Shown here one piece after another: positions 1 to 8,166 of a stretch of 64,000 bases of DNA. The stretch is from SEAL01 sp032153715. Its GTDB lineage: Bacteria; Patescibacteriota; Saccharimonadia; Saccharimonadales; Saccharimonadaceae. Both the position numbers and the translations under genes were made by a program. The notes under the pieces were generated by a model. It worked only from the letters and a program-made list of their open reading frames with translations. It was not told the DNA's origin and searched no databases. Within the stretch, counting starts at the first letter, position 1; the number at the start of each line of letters is the position of its first letter. The stretch covers positions 1 through 64,000 of the forward strand of contig JALDYR010000002.1 of the NCBI GenBank assembly GCA_032153715.1. The letters are read 5' to 3'.

Positions 1-56
1 CTCCTACTCCTACTCCTACTCCTACTCCTACTCCTACTCCTACTCCTACTCCTACG
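1..56. repeat. Hexanucleotide tandem repeat (CTCCTA)n
   Basis: About nine uninterrupted copies of CTCCTA begin at the window edge, so the full array may be longer. In the frame of the downstream SGNH hydrolase the repeat reads Pro-Thr-Pro-Thr, which would be a flexible or cell-wall-spanning linker. A six-base unit can change copy number without shifting the frame, so linker length is the likely variable. Confidence 0.9.
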
Positions 57-809
57 TCAGCTTACGTTGCGCTCGGTGATTCTGTTGCTGCTGGCACCGG
101 CCTACCCGCCGCCACCACTGACGCTACCCGTCAGGACAAAGCCTGTCGCCGTTCATCCTACGCCTATCCGAACTACATCGCCTCGTCACTTGGTATGCCT
201 GTTATGAATCTGGCGTGTTCTGGCGCCAAGATCAACGGCGGGCTCTATACTGAACATACTCGTCGCAATGTGCGATTGCGTTCCCAGCTTGATCGAGCAT
301 TTGCAGCCGGGACACCACACCTCATTACGATCACTGCAGGTGCCAATGACGCACGCTGGACTCGCCTGATCCGCAGCTGTTACAGCTCGCATTGCGGCTC
401 CGAGTATGATCGCACCCGCGATACACTCTATAGTACTGATATCCAACTTGAGCTCTCATCTATGCTCACCCAAATTGCCGAGAAAAGTTATGGCAATCCG
501 CCACAAGTCCTCATCAGCGGCTACTATACGCCATTTTCAGCCTATGAATGCACCGATCGGACTTTCGCGCGAGTTACCGTCGACGAACGGGCGTGGCTCG
601 GAACGCAAACAGTCAACCTCAACCAAACCATCCAAAACGCCGTAGCCTACTTCCCTTTTGCCCAGTACATACCGATTGATTTCACCGGCCACGAACTTTG
701 CACCCCTACCCCCTGGGTACAGGGCCGTCATGACCGCGCCCCGTTCCACCCGACCATCGAAGGCCAGCAGGCGATCGCCCAGGCCTTTCTCGCCCAGATA
801 CATAATTAG
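3..809 (+). CDS. SGNH/GDSL-family hydrolase, 5' partial
   Basis: The reading frame is open from the window edge, so the true start lies upstream. The first ~18 residues are a Pro-Thr repeat. They are followed by the block I serine motif 'YVALGDSVAAGTGL', the block II Gly region 'ACSGAKING', the block III 'ITAGANDARW' (GxND) and a C-terminal 'PFHPTIEGQ' that supplies the catalytic His. The order and spacing fit secreted SGNH esterases and lipases. An internal ATG at 195 is not the start, because block I lies before it. The extracellular location is inferred from the linker and from the two-Cys patches ('DKACRRSSYAYPNY', 'SCYSSHCGSEYD'). The substrate (acyl ester on glycan, lipid or peptidoglycan) cannot be told. 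Confidence 0.85.
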   Translation, partial: PTPTPTPTPTPTPTPTPTSAYVALGDSVAAGTGLPAATTDATRQDKACRRSSYAYPNYIASSLGMPVMNLACSGAKINGGLYTEHTRRNVRLRSQLDRAFAAGTPHLITITAGANDARWTRLIRSCYSSHCGSEYDRTRDTLYSTDIQLELSSMLTQIAEKSYGNPPQVLISGYYTPFSAYECTDRTFARVTVDERAWLGTQTVNLNQTIQNAVAYFPFAQYIPIDFTGHELCTPTPWVQGRHDRAPFHPTIEGQQAIAQAFLAQIHN

Positions 810-857
810 CGATTTCATACCTTACGGCGAACCTGAAAAACAGTTACAATAAGCATT

Positions 858-1961
858 ATGAATATTTTGCGTACTCTTACTGTTGGCCTCGCAACTTTTG
901 TTTGCATCGTGGCCGTCTCGGGGCTTGTTTACCTCCTCACTCTTAACACAACGATTATGGATCGCACCGTCGTCAAAGGCTGGCTGAGCGAAAGTAAAAT
1001 CTATGACGGCAAGCTTGTCGAAGCATTCGTACAAGCTACCGGCACCAGCGACGTCAAGTCGGCCTCACTGCAATCACAAGGTCAACTTGCCGCGTCGAGT
1101 GACATGATTGAAGCAGCTCTCAGCAACACCTTTACACCTCAATTCGTTCAAACGCAAACCGAGTCCACAATCGACAGCGCCTACGACTGGATTGACGGCA
1201 AGCAAGCAACCTTCACGTTTTCTATTCCAGTCGACCAGCAGCGCAATACGTTAATCCAACAGCTTGCTACTGCTATCGAGCCGCAAGTTGCCAGCTTGCC
1301 GGTTTGTACTGCCGCCCTCGCTAAAGCCGGGACCGCGTGTCGCCCATCTAACCTAACCGTTACCCAAATGGCGTCACAGCTCGCTTCCACAAATGTTGCC
1401 TCATCTGATTTATTTACAGCCCCGCTCACCAATGAATCATTCGCAAAATACAACCAAGCCACCCCTCAGTCGCCCCAGTCGTCACCACTCACGCAACTTC
1501 CCGCTGTTCGCTCAGGCATCACAACAGCCCTCATCGTTTTGCCATTTCTGATCATCGCAAGTATCGCCATAATCGTCGGACTCACCCCAGCTGGCCGCCG
1601 CGTGCAAATCTCATCACGCCTGGCTATTCGCATCTTCTTTGGCTTGATCATTACGTTTATCGGCGCACTAGCTGTGAGTTGGTTTGTCAAAAACAACGAT
1701 CTCGGACTCTCCAGCCTCGTCAATAGCCAGTCAGTGGCAATTGGCGCCGTCATTGGACCGCTCTTGCAACTCATTGTTGGCAGCATTGCATCGCAGCTTG
1801 CCCTCTTTAGCGGTATTGCGTGTGGAGTCAGCCTGGCAAGCTGGATTGGTCTCAAAGTATGGCAGAAAAAACTTCGTACTGCCGACACACTACAGCAGCC
1901 GACTCCCACGCCAATCCAGCCGCAAACCGACCCAGCCACTCCCCCAACACCCCTTCAGTAG
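858..1961 (+). CDS. Membrane protein with large extracytoplasmic domain, unknown function
   Basis: A 367-residue protein with an N-terminal membrane segment (about residues 6-27), a soluble domain to about 220 that is rich in Ser, Thr and Gln and has a Cys pair near 149-161, then three or four hydrophobic helices (about 222-330) and a Pro/Thr-rich tail. I do not recognise the family. The layout resembles anchored surface proteins. A TACAAT box at 845-850 ends seven bases before the ATG and there is no Shine-Dalgarno, so the mRNA is probably leaderless. It follows the SGNH hydrolase by 48 bases but appears to have its own promoter. Confidence 0.75.
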   Translation: MNILRTLTVGLATFVCIVAVSGLVYLLTLNTTIMDRTVVKGWLSESKIYDGKLVEAFVQATGTSDVKSASLQSQGQLAASSDMIEAALSNTFTPQFVQTQTESTIDSAYDWIDGKQATFTFSIPVDQQRNTLIQQLATAIEPQVASLPVCTAALAKAGTACRPSNLTVTQMASQLASTNVASSDLFTAPLTNESFAKYNQATPQSPQSSPLTQLPAVRSGITTALIVLPFLIIASIAIIVGLTPAGRRVQISSRLAIRIFFGLIITFIGALAVSWFVKNNDLGLSSLVNSQSVAIGAVIGPLLQLIVGSIASQLALFSGIACGVSLASWIGLKVWQKKLRTADTLQQPTPTPIQPQTDPATPPTPLQ

Positions 1962-2009
1962 TCTCTTTTCGCTTATGCTACAATGAAGGTAGCGAAAGGA
2001 GCCGACGAT

Positions 2010-2450
2010 TTGAGCATAGATTACTCACCGCCGACATACGACATCAGTCCTCCTTCAACTCGGCCCGAAATATCGCCCACGCTCCACAAAATTCACGAAC
2101 ACTCACGCCGCCTCGTCGCTTCGACTGTGGCGGTTTTTTGTCCCGAACAGCACACCTTCTCCGACACACACGAACTCACTCGCTGGCTCGCGCGAGCCGC
2201 CACTGTCCACCCTCATCTTGCCGCCCTTGATGATCGACATGACGACTATCACCATCGGGATTTTGTCACCCTGCAAGATTTTCAAACCCGACTCAACAAC
2301 ATCCAAGCAGGCACTGTGCGGCCGACTATTCGCAAAAGACTCTTCTGCCAAGCCGCGCGAATCATCAATAACTATCACCAGGAATTCTCACCGTCCCCCT
2401 CCAGCCAATATCATAGACAAATCAACAACAATAACCCTCTTGAAGATTGA
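2010..2450 (+). CDS. Hypothetical protein, TTG start preferred
   Basis: About 146 residues, His- and Asp-rich, with no membrane segment or recognised motif. An in-frame ATG exists at 1983, but it sits inside the TATGCTACAAT promoter-like stretch (1975-1984). A TTG at 2010 is preceded at eight bases by AAAGGAG (1995-2001), so I place the start there; with the ATG the protein would be 155 residues. It probably forms a transcription unit with the next gene, 36 bases downstream. The sequence gives no function. Confidence 0.6.
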   Translation: MSIDYSPPTYDISPPSTRPEISPTLHKIHEHSRRLVASTVAVFCPEQHTFSDTHELTRWLARAATVHPHLAALDDRHDDYHHRDFVTLQDFQTRLNNIQAGTVRPTIRKRLFCQAARIINNYHQEFSPSPSSQYHRQINNNNPLED

Positions 2451-2486
2451 TTGCCATAAGCGTATATCTATAGCAAAGGAGACGCC

Positions 2487-3116
2487 ATGCCAGAACGCGA
2501 AGCTTGTCACTCGTCATATAATCACCCCTATGAGGCACGTGAATTATTACGAAAGGTCGCCGTTGCCGACCAGCTTGCCTACCAAGCACTTCTAGGGTTT
2601 TACAGAGATTTTTGTCGCTCACCACTCCCCTCCGGGTACGATAGCCTCAAGGATGCGTCGTTCGTGACAAACAGCCTTGCCCCACAGAGCCATGAGCTCA
2701 TCGTGATGCGCCAACGTGACGAGCAAGATAATCCCGCTACCTCACTTAACGAAAACTATTTACTTGTCAGTCACGATATCGAATCAGGCATCACCACTCC
2801 TTACGAGATTACTACCCAAACCATTCTTGATCACAGCAGCAAAGACCTCTTTCATCATGTCGGCGATTCTCTCGCTGTCCAATTTGAGGCCATTTCTATC
2901 CCCTCGCAGCTATCACCCGTCCAGCGCAAGATATCCCTTCTCGCCACCAACCGGCAAAGTATCTTCACCAGTGACCAATATCCAAAAGGACAATTGTTAC
3001 AAGATATTGGCAACCTGCCATATGAAGTTGCCTACGACCTCTCGAGCCCTCGTTCGTCGTACCGCCTTGATGAACACACCCTCCAAGACATCACGCTTCT
3101 TCCGGGTCAACACTAA
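2487..3116 (+). CDS. Hypothetical soluble protein
   Basis: A 209-residue protein with a good ribosome binding site (AAAGGAGA, ending about five bases before the ATG). It is Leu- and Ser-rich, has no signal peptide, membrane segment or known catalytic motif, and the family is not recognised. It follows the previous hypothetical gene closely and ends just before a strong terminator, so the two probably form a bicistronic unit. Confidence 0.7.
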   Translation: MPEREACHSSYNHPYEARELLRKVAVADQLAYQALLGFYRDFCRSPLPSGYDSLKDASFVTNSLAPQSHELIVMRQRDEQDNPATSLNENYLLVSHDIESGITTPYEITTQTILDHSSKDLFHHVGDSLAVQFEAISIPSQLSPVQRKISLLATNRQSIFTSDQYPKGQLLQDIGNLPYEVAYDLSSPRSSYRLDEHTLQDITLLPGQH

Positions 3117-3118
3117 AA

Positions 3119-3159
3119 AGAGGGCAGTGGAGTATAAAAAACCACTGCCCTCTATTTTT
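3119..3159. terminator. Bidirectional Rho-independent terminator
   Basis: Twelve-base perfect stem AGAGGGCAGTGG / CCACTGCCCTCT with an A-rich loop, flanked by an A-run on the left and a T-run on the right. It can end both the plus-strand pair before it and the minus-strand gene after it. Confidence 0.9.
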
Positions 3160-3170
3160 AGCCTAAACGA

Positions 3171-5045
3171 TTACGCGGTGACCGTCGCCAGTGGTCGCAC
3201 GACCAAATAGTCGAACTCTGCCCCGGCTGTCCAGGTGCCGATACCGAAGGCTTGCCCAGTCTTGCCTGTCGTCCAACTGCCTAGCGGCTGCCACGTCGTG
3301 TTTACGTCTGGACACCAGTACGCTGTTACGGTCGTACCAACGACCTTAAACGCTAACTTGACCCATATATTCGTCAGGTCGCGCCCACCGCCAATTGTCC
3401 GAATAAAGACTTCGTCAAAATCATCACGCACGCGAATTACCCAGTTATTCTGATTAAAACGTACAAGTTGCACATGAATCGCCGAACCAAAGTATGGATC
3501 TGGCGACGAACCTAAGGCAATCAGTGACGCCTCTTGCCCGTCGTGTGTTGCATCAGTGATGCGCGTCCTTGTCTCTACCCAATAATTCGCTGGCAATGCG
3601 ACATTTTTGCGCGCCGCACGAGTATCCTGGCCAGCTGCCGTCCCGTCATAGGCAAAGGAAATAGTCGTGCCACTCGCCTGTGCCTGCGTCTTATCGCCGG
3701 GCTGATTCCAATCAGTACCGCTCAGCGCGCCAGCCGCCTGAGTGAACTGATCATTCAAAAGGGGAGTCGTCACCGTATCAACAGCCTGATAGTTCAACGC
3801 GTTGGTCGTATTTGTCCAAACACCAGCAAACGCGGACAATTCAACCGTACTTGAAGTAATTGTACCTTGATTTGGCTGCCCCGCATGCACCAATATTTTA
3901 ATATGAGAACTAAAGAAGAACGGATCATCGACAAAGAATCGGTAGTACGTTACCGCTAGTCCACCAGCCGTACTATCGCCCGCTCGACCCGCTGGATAAC
4001 CACCTACCGGCACGCGGTACCAGCCACCATTAAAGGCGTCTTCTGTCCCTGACGAGCGCCATGACGGATACGCCTCGCCGTCGATATAAATCTCGATATT
4101 TCCCTCTAACACGCCCGTGTCAGTGACGTCGCCCTTGACCGCCAACCAAATTGACTCCAATTGCCCACTGCCCGCCATGTCGACAACGGTCATCTCGCCG
4201 TACTTAGCAATCGCCGATTCTTCGTGGCCGACAATTTGATATTTCAGCTGCTGATTGCCAAGGTTGGCAAAGTCATCAACAAGCGTGTAGTCAGCCGATC
4301 CGAAAAGGACCGCGTCACTATTTGACGTATTTTCAACCTCAACGCGCAGGTACTTTTTAAACGGCACATGCAAGTAGCGATAGGCTGACGCCTCACCGCC
4401 ACCATCTTTCGTGCGGCCCATACGCTCGTTATTATAGACCGCGCCCAACGGACCGTAGGCAAAGAAATCATTGATCGCCGTCTGTACAACCGGTGTGGTT
4501 TGGTCATCAATATAAATACGAATGATGCCGCCATCCTCGGCAAAGCTTTGCCGGGTTGTATCACCGTCCGAAATCGCCAGCCAAATATGCTTCAAGACAC
4601 CTGGCACACCCCACGTTTCAGCCAAGACAACTCGCTTTGCACCCACTGGCGCCATGCTTGATGTGTGCGCTTTGCCAAGCTCGATAGGGTAGGAGACATT
4701 CTTTTCCCCAGCCAAGCGAAGCGGGAAGCCAGAAAAGCTCACATCTCCGTTACTACTCGCTGGTGGCGCGGACTGCAGGGCAGTATCAGCCTTGTCTAAA
4801 CTCGCCTGCACCGCCGCGCTCAAATCTGACTTTACAATTCCCCCGCCCGGTTTTTCATACTTTGCCGCTAGATCTGTGGCTAAGTTTTGTACCTTGGCCT
4901 GTGGCAGACTACCATCTGTAATTTGCGCCGCTCCAACAACTCCAGGCTTCAAGTGACCTGCGTCGTCATGCTCAACTAATAAATACTCGTTGAGAATCTC
5001 TCCCCAATTGCCGGCGTCACCGCCTGGCTGTGGCAATCGTGCCAT
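3171..5045 (-). CDS. DUF2961/GH172-like protein with phage-fibre-like N-terminus and C-terminal beta-sandwich
   Basis: A 624-residue protein. The first ~95 residues start 'LPQPGGDAGNWGEILNEYL' and continue through 'VGAAQITDGSLPQAKV', a low-complexity module like those in Patescibacterial fibre-like proteins and phage tail fibres. Residues ~100-395 carry DUF2961 hallmarks: 'RTKDGGGEASAYRYLHVPF', a dicarboxylate-rich centre and 'SSGTEDAFNGGWY', close to the family's GTEDYF motif. Glycoside hydrolase family 172 includes fructofuranosidases and D-arabinofuranosidases. Residues ~435-624 look like a concanavalin-type sandwich. No signal peptide is evident. Target sugar and secretion route are inference. 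Confidence 0.75.
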   Translation of the reverse strand: MARLPQPGGDAGNWGEILNEYLLVEHDDAGHLKPGVVGAAQITDGSLPQAKVQNLATDLAAKYEKPGGGIVKSDLSAAVQASLDKADTALQSAPPASSNGDVSFSGFPLRLAGEKNVSYPIELGKAHTSSMAPVGAKRVVLAETWGVPGVLKHIWLAISDGDTTRQSFAEDGGIIRIYIDDQTTPVVQTAINDFFAYGPLGAVYNNERMGRTKDGGGEASAYRYLHVPFKKYLRVEVENTSNSDAVLFGSADYTLVDDFANLGNQQLKYQIVGHEESAIAKYGEMTVVDMAGSGQLESIWLAVKGDVTDTGVLEGNIEIYIDGEAYPSWRSSGTEDAFNGGWYRVPVGGYPAGRAGDSTAGGLAVTYYRFFVDDPFFFSSHIKILVHAGQPNQGTITSSTVELSAFAGVWTNTTNALNYQAVDTVTTPLLNDQFTQAAGALSGTDWNQPGDKTQAQASGTTISFAYDGTAAGQDTRAARKNVALPANYWVETRTRITDATHDGQEASLIALGSSPDPYFGSAIHVQLVRFNQNNWVIRVRDDFDEVFIRTIGGGRDLTNIWVKLAFKVVGTTVTAYWCPDVNTTWQPLGSWTTGKTGQAFGIGTWTAGAEFDYLVVRPLATVTA

Positions 5046-5149
5046 ATGTGTTTATTTCCGTTTATGCTATATTACCCCTTATTATGCGACCACGCCAAAG
5101 TTATTGTCAATCAAAACACCATATATGCTACGATAATTATTAGAAATTT

Positions 5150-5986
5150 ATGAAAACAAAAACCATTACCCCAACCTTCTCGCCTCGATTCCAGATAGTC
5201 ACCCTGACAGCCGGACTGCTGTACTGTATCGTCCAAATCGTCACCAGTCTGCGTCTGCTCCTGAGCGCCTATCCCGGCGGCAGCGGATTTCGCATCAGTC
5301 AGCTCACCGTTTTTGCGCTCAGCATGTCGATTACGCCACTCGTTCTCTATGGCCTTTCGTACTTTCTCCTGACAAAGAAGGGGAGTAGATTGCAGCGCGC
5401 ATTCCTCGCCTACATTGCCGCCGCAATTTATTTTAGTATCTTCCTGCTCTGTAATAGCCTCTTTCATACCCTTATCACATTTATACCAGTCACTATCTCA
5501 GTCTTTATCATGTCGTCTCCATGGACACTGCTCACGCCGCTTGCCATCACACTGATGCTACTTGCCATCAGCGCCCCATTCGTAAAGAAACTTCTAGTCA
5601 CCACTACACTGACTCTTGCCCAACAAAAAACCCTGGCGCTCGCGATCATCACTCCAACGGCGCTCTCTATTGTGCCCACCCTCTGGGCAGCAAGCGCGCA
5701 GTATTACGCCACCCCAACCCTGCTCATCCTCCTCACGCAAACCCTCGCACCACTGGTCTTTTTCCTCGTAGCCCTCCTGCTTAACTGGTCACGAGCATGG
5801 CAGCACACCTTACTAGTAGCCGCCCTTCAAAGTAGTATTGCGATGATAATTATTGAGACATTCTTCTTAAGAAATATTGTCAGCAATCGCTTCCTCCCGA
5901 TTGAACTTATTACCTCTCCATTCGTTCAGTATGGCATCACGCTAGCCCTCCTCGTTATCCTCGCCTTCTTCCTCAAGCGCAAATAG
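5150..5986 (+). CDS. Polytopic membrane protein, unknown function
   Basis: A 278-residue protein made almost entirely of hydrophobic helices (about eight predicted segments) separated by short basic loops such as 'TKKGSRLQRA' and ending 'FFLKRK'. There is no transporter signature, catalytic motif or long soluble domain. Hydrophobic segments near the start and the positive-inside distribution suggest a cytoplasmic membrane location. It has its own AT-rich promoter region (TATGCT 5124-5129, GATAAT 5132-5137) between it and the divergent GH172-like gene. The family is not recognised. Confidence 0.7.
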   Translation: MKTKTITPTFSPRFQIVTLTAGLLYCIVQIVTSLRLLLSAYPGGSGFRISQLTVFALSMSITPLVLYGLSYFLLTKKGSRLQRAFLAYIAAAIYFSIFLLCNSLFHTLITFIPVTISVFIMSSPWTLLTPLAITLMLLAISAPFVKKLLVTTTLTLAQQKTLALAIITPTALSIVPTLWAASAQYYATPTLLILLTQTLAPLVFFLVALLLNWSRAWQHTLLVAALQSSIAMIIIETFFLRNIVSNRFLPIELITSPFVQYGITLALLVILAFFLKRK

Positions 5987-6210
5987 GCGAGGAGTGTAGC
6001 AACTCCATTCGCCCTTGTATGTATATTGTTAATTCAGCTGCTGCGTACCAAGATCGTCAAAACTATTGATGAATGAAGCTGGTCGGACTGCTCACACGGG
6101 CGATACCAGCTTTCGCCAGGCTATCTTGCCCCGCTCGCATTAAGTGCACCCAGGATATCTGTTCCCGGTATTTACCGAGCACTAGGCAGCATTAGTCCAC
6201 AAGTTTCTTC

Positions 6211-6333
6211 ATGACTCTTTCAGTCCAACCGTTCAACTATTCTCCTATACTCATCTCGCTCGGCATCTTCACTGTTACCATCACAGTCTACGCCACATTG
6301 TTAGCTACACACTACCGCAAACGTTATGTCTAA
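6211..6333 (+). CDS. Possible 40-residue single-pass membrane peptide
   Basis: The frame runs from ATG 6211 to TAA 6333 and encodes a short N-tail, one hydrophobic helix (about residues 13-30, 'ILISLGIFTVTITVYATL') and a basic end 'HYRKRYV'. This shape is typical of real small membrane proteins and resembles the one at 12217. There is no clear Shine-Dalgarno. An upstream open frame without a start codon ends TCATGA, overlapping the ATG. The preceding 5987-6210 holds no convincing gene, only a weak hairpin at 5988-6010. Confidence 0.35.
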   Translation: MTLSVQPFNYSPILISLGIFTVTITVYATLLATHYRKRYV

Positions 6334-6933
6334 TTACTTTGGGCTGGCATTAAGCATCGACACAAGAATAAATAAAAAAGTAAATCCGACAAGCGCCACT
6401 GCCCAAACGACCAAAAATACCTTCGCTGATTTTTTAGACTGGCTCATTGTCTCTTGCGAGATCAACCCCAGAATAACAAACTCATCCAGCCACGCTTTTT
6501 GTCCAAAGACTCCATTGGCAGAAATCCTAAATGGCACTGGCGCATCGCCATAAATCGGTACAAACTGCCCAAACGCATAGGTTGTTTGTGCAGTCGTTAC
6601 CCACAGGAGCTTTTCGGTTGTCCCATGGCGAACTATGTCATTTGCGGGAATTGTCAAAACAACACCCCCGTCTTTTGTAGTCATCACCAAATCGCTCCCA
6701 TTATGGGACAAATATCCAACATACCGCTCATCAGTAAAGTCCAGGTCGCTTGTCGTCTCGTTAAGGCTAAAGCCAACCGACACATCAAGCGGATGCTTTG
6801 CCCGCACGCAAGTTACGACCTCTGCATACTGCGCATCACGCGGCACATAGTTTACAGCGACCTCACTCTTGGCGAGCTCCATAACATCACCAATTTCACT
6901 GACCGCTTGCGTAAAAATAGATAGGGGATTCAT
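6334..6933 (-). CDS. Tail-anchored hypothetical protein
   Basis: A 199-residue soluble protein with one hydrophobic segment near the C-terminus (about residues 170-192, 'VFLVVWAVALVGFTFLFILV'), so the bulk probably faces the cytoplasm. The soluble part is mostly beta with no recognisable motif. The start is supported by a TATCAT hexamer seven bases upstream and the lack of a Shine-Dalgarno (leaderless style). Its stop codon abuts the small peptide gene on the other strand. Function unknown. Confidence 0.7.
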   Translation of the reverse strand: MNPLSIFTQAVSEIGDVMELAKSEVAVNYVPRDAQYAEVVTCVRAKHPLDVSVGFSLNETTSDLDFTDERYVGYLSHNGSDLVMTTKDGGVVLTIPANDIVRHGTTEKLLWVTTAQTTYAFGQFVPIYGDAPVPFRISANGVFGQKAWLDEFVILGLISQETMSQSKKSAKVFLVVWAVALVGFTFLFILVSMLNASPK

Positions 6934-7015
6934 GTCGCTTATGATATCACATGATTATAAGCTTAACTAAAAAGAAATAAGGCATGTAGCCTTTGCGTTT
7001 ACCCCAGTTGGAATA

Positions 7016-7044
7016 TTGCTATAATTATTATTTTATGTTATAAT
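7016..7044 (+). promoter_or_regulatory. Sigma70-type promoter of the ParB-like gene
   Basis: TTGCTA (7016-7021) and a perfect TATAAT (7039-7044) are separated by 17 bases. Transcription would start near 7051, giving a ~65-base leader that contains the five-codon ORF. Confidence 0.65.
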
Positions 7045-7068
7045 TAAAAAGTAAGCGTCGTCAATTTG

Positions 7069-7101
7069 AAGGAGGTGATTGTTATGTGTCTAACCCGATA
7101 G
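7069..7101 (+). promoter_or_regulatory. Five-codon leader ORF with near-perfect Shine-Dalgarno
   Basis: AAGGAGGTGAT (7069-7079) complements the whole 16S anti-Shine-Dalgarno. It is followed by ATG TGT CTA ACC CGA TAG (7084-7101), encoding only Met-Cys-Leu-Thr-Arg. The stop codon runs straight into a second Shine-Dalgarno, GGGAGGTGAC (7101-7110), that serves the ParB-like gene at 7116. The arrangement suggests translational coupling or a ribosome-loading leader; function is inferred. Confidence 0.55.
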
Positions 7102-7115
7102 GGAGGTGACACGTA

Positions 7116-7376
7116 ATGAACTTCATTCACACTCGTGCAGATCACGAGACCCCGCGCTACGTTAACGTCGAATTCATCAACGTTAATCACAAGAAGCTCC
7201 GCAAGCTCAGCCAGGCAAAGATCCGTCAGTACCTGCTCGATTACGAGCGTGGCGACGACTTCCCGCCGATCACGGTCGAGGATTGCAACGGCTTCTTCAC
7301 GGTCCGCGACGGCCGCCACCGCTACCAGGCCCAGCTCCTTGCTGGCCACACCAAGGTTTCGGTCGTCGTCTACTAG
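7116..7376 (+). CDS. Small ParB/sulfiredoxin-fold protein
   Basis: An 86-residue protein. An N-terminal helix-rich part ('KLSQAKIRQYLLDYERGDD') is followed by 'PPITVEDCNGFFTVRDGRHRYQAQLLAG', the typical ParB N-terminal-like signature (P-I-x-V ... DGRHRxxA). In ParB proteins this domain binds and hydrolyses CTP; other members are nucleases or DNA-modification enzymes. No helix-turn-helix or dimerisation domain follows, so this is a stand-alone domain and not a chromosome-partition ParB. The strong ribosome binding site, leader ORF and terminator (7382-7410) suggest a highly translated monocistronic gene. The GC-rich, optimal-looking codons agree. Confidence 0.75.
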   Translation: MNFIHTRADHETPRYVNVEFINVNHKKLRKLSQAKIRQYLLDYERGDDFPPITVEDCNGFFTVRDGRHRYQAQLLAGHTKVSVVVY

Positions 7377-7381
7377 CCCAT

Positions 7382-7410
7382 GGGGCGGTTCGTTACGAGC
7401 CGCCCCTTTT
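7382..7410 (+). terminator. Rho-independent terminator
   Basis: GGGGCGG ... CCGCCCC stem with further pairing towards the loop, followed by TTTT, six bases after the ParB-like stop codon. Confidence 0.9.
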
Positions 7411-7416
7411 ACTTTT

Positions 7417-8061
7417 TTATACTACAGACTCTATCTCTTGCACATGCGGCATCGCCCCAATGTATGCTACACGCATCGTCACCCCATCACTCTGGATGCT
7501 CGTTAAGGAGGTATTGTCTGTCTTAGTATTAAAGGTCTTTTCGCGGGACCAATTTTCGATATGTGATGCCAAGCAACGAATCGCCAGACCATGCCCAAAC
7601 ACCAGTGCCAGTTGCTCGTCCTCTAACGTTGCAAACATTTCCCCAGCAGCTGCATACATGCGATCACCCACTTCACTCATCGATTCCGCATGCTCATCTG
7701 GCAACTTGGCCGCCTTGCCGATTCGGTTCATTTCAGCAATAAACTCTGGTGTATACACCTCATGGCGGTTTCGGCCCTCATAGCCCCCCTGTGACATTTC
7801 CTGCAAGTCATCCCGAATATACACATCAGCGTGAATGTCAGCCTCGCCCAGCGCGTAGTCTGCCGTTTGCATCGTGCGCACAGCAGGGGAGCGGTACACC
7901 ACTTGCGGAATAATCCCCTGTTTTCCCAAATATTGACCGACTCGCTTTGCCTGCCCAATCCCTTCTTTCGTCAGCTCCACATGGTTGGCTCGTCCGCCAA
8001 TAATATCGAGTTGAACATTTGCCGCCGACTCTGCGTGACGGATCAAAAGAATTTCTTTCAT
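7417..8061 (-). CDS. Histidine phosphatase (phosphoglycerate-mutase-like)
   Basis: A protein of about 214 residues. It opens 'MKEILLIRHAESAANV', with the catalytic RHG/RHA-type motif on the first strand. The second-half motif 'LALVFGHGLAIRCL' supplies the second catalytic His, and 'YRSPAVRTMQTADYAL' is the usual substrate-pocket region. Members remove phosphate from small molecules or proteins by a phospho-His intermediate; the substrate is unknown. The frame continues 18 codons upstream, but I choose ATG 8061 because TATACT (8068-8073) lies six bases before it and the RHA motif normally starts a few residues into the protein. Confidence 0.85.
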   Translation of the reverse strand: MKEILLIRHAESAANVQLDIIGGRANHVELTKEGIGQAKRVGQYLGKQGIIPQVVYRSPAVRTMQTADYALGEADIHADVYIRDDLQEMSQGGYEGRNRHEVYTPEFIAEMNRIGKAAKLPDEHAESMSEVGDRMYAAAGEMFATLEDEQLALVFGHGLAIRCLASHIENWSREKTFNTKTDNTSLTSIQSDGVTMRVAYIGAMPHVQEIESVV

Positions 8062-8166
8062 ACCACTAGTATACTCCTCGCGCCTAACCTTCTCTGAAAG
8101 TGTAATGAAGTTCACATTCTAACTGCCTGATTTAGGCTACTATGGCTTCAAAGGGAGATCGTTATC

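Noticed and set aside
5987..6210. Open frame upstream of the 40-codon ORF, overlapping it by ATGA
   Set aside because: The frame has no usable start codon after the stop at 6074 and no ribosome binding site; composition is not clearly coding.
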